Assembly: GCA_947245315.1 (NCBI GenBank)
Contig: CAMXNV010000053.1
Coordinates: 1-11,366 of the forward strand
DNA: 11,366 bases
From: an uncultured Oscillibacter sp.
Lineage (GTDB): Bacteria; Bacillota; Clostridia; Oscillospirales; Oscillospiraceae
Direction of reading: 5' to 3'
The stretch's first letter is position 1, and each line of letters opens with the position of its first letter. This document shows, in pieces, positions 11,164 through 11,366 of this stretch. A program made the translations under genes and the position numbers. Under the pieces are notes generated by a model that saw only the letters and a program-made list of their open reading frames with translations, ran no database searches and was not told where the DNA came from.

Positions 11164-11366
11164 TTACGCCCCCTTCTTCTTCGCGCCGGCCATGTAGAGG
11201 CCCAGCTCTTCCACCGTGACGTCCTTGGGGTCGAACTCGCCCACGATCTCGCCCTCGTACATGACGAGAATCCGGTCGGAGACGTTCATGACCTCGTCCA
11301 ACTCCAGGCTGACCAGCAGCACGCCCTTCCCGGCGTCCCGCTGGGCCACGATCTGCTTGTGGATGT
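11164..11366 (-). CDS. nupO: ABC transporter ATP-binding protein, C-terminal end (partial)
   Basis: Only the last 67 or so residues are in the window; the gene enters from the right edge. They show IHKQIVAQRDAGKGVLLVSL, then ELDEVMNVSDRILVMYEGEI and a tail VTVEELGLYMAGAKKKGA, typical of the second nucleotide-binding half of the sugar/nucleoside (RbsA/YufO-type) double ATPases. The position normally held by the switch histidine (in ..SHDLDE..) is leucine here (SLELDE), as expected for the degenerate second half in this branch. The start and first half are not seen. The order ATPase-permease-permease supports a nup-type nucleoside importer, with the BMP-family binding lipoprotein presumably further upstream. 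Confidence 0.85.
   Translation of the reverse strand, partial: IHKQIVAQRDAGKGVLLVSLELDEVMNVSDRILVMYEGEIVGEFDPKDVTVEELGLYMAGAKKKGA

Overview
The window looks like chromosomal DNA from a GC-rich, endospore-forming member of the Clostridia, most likely the Oscillospiraceae (Flavonifractor/Lawsonibacter/Pseudoflavonifractor-like). The reasons are a clear spo0A, a candidate spoIIQ-like gene behind a forespore-type promoter, strong Gram-positive ribosome binding sites, consensus TTGACA/TATAAT promoters, and genes packed with GC-rich intrinsic terminators. The lineage is inferred from style, not from a database search.

Left part (1-1380): a small accessory patch. From left to right it holds a structured leader leaving the window on the minus strand; a compact locus of two convergent transcripts in which a 28-residue hydrophobic peptide (222-308, minus), with its own promoter, ribosome binding site and terminator, faces a consensus promoter (110-138, plus) reading towards it, laid out like a type I toxin-antitoxin module; a short ribbon-helix-helix-like protein (minus) diverging from an XRE-type regulator (plus) across a 17-bp palindrome; and a 163-bp MITE-like element inserted exactly at the regulator's stop codon, between the gene and its terminator.

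Middle (1320-4540): a PadR-type regulator behind a consensus promoter that is covered by two identical 19-bp repeats, followed by two tandem paralogous DUF2812 membrane proteins overlapping by four bases, then a terminator. spo0A follows convergently. It has a long upstream region with Spo0A-box-like heptamers, and its receiver domain lacks one of the usual acidic-pocket aspartates.

Right part (5836-11366): a housekeeping cluster of a Nudix hydrolase, a TrmN6-type tRNA methyltransferase and RsmI (16S rRNA 2'-O-methyltransferase), ending in a terminator; then an M23/LytM membrane protein with intact zinc ligands and a sigma-F/G-like promoter (SpoIIQ candidate); then, convergently, the 3' end of a nucleoside-type ABC transporter operon (ATP-binding protein, two permeases) that enters from the right edge.

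The most unusual material is the convergent small-peptide locus at 94-475. Its two RNAs appear to start with nearly the same 16 bases, and the antisense-side leader looks like a shortened inverted copy of the peptide-side leader. Other points worth checking are the Spo0A pocket substitution, the helically phased 0A-like boxes, the MITE at the stop codon and the paired DUF2812 proteins with a predicted outside C-terminal domain.
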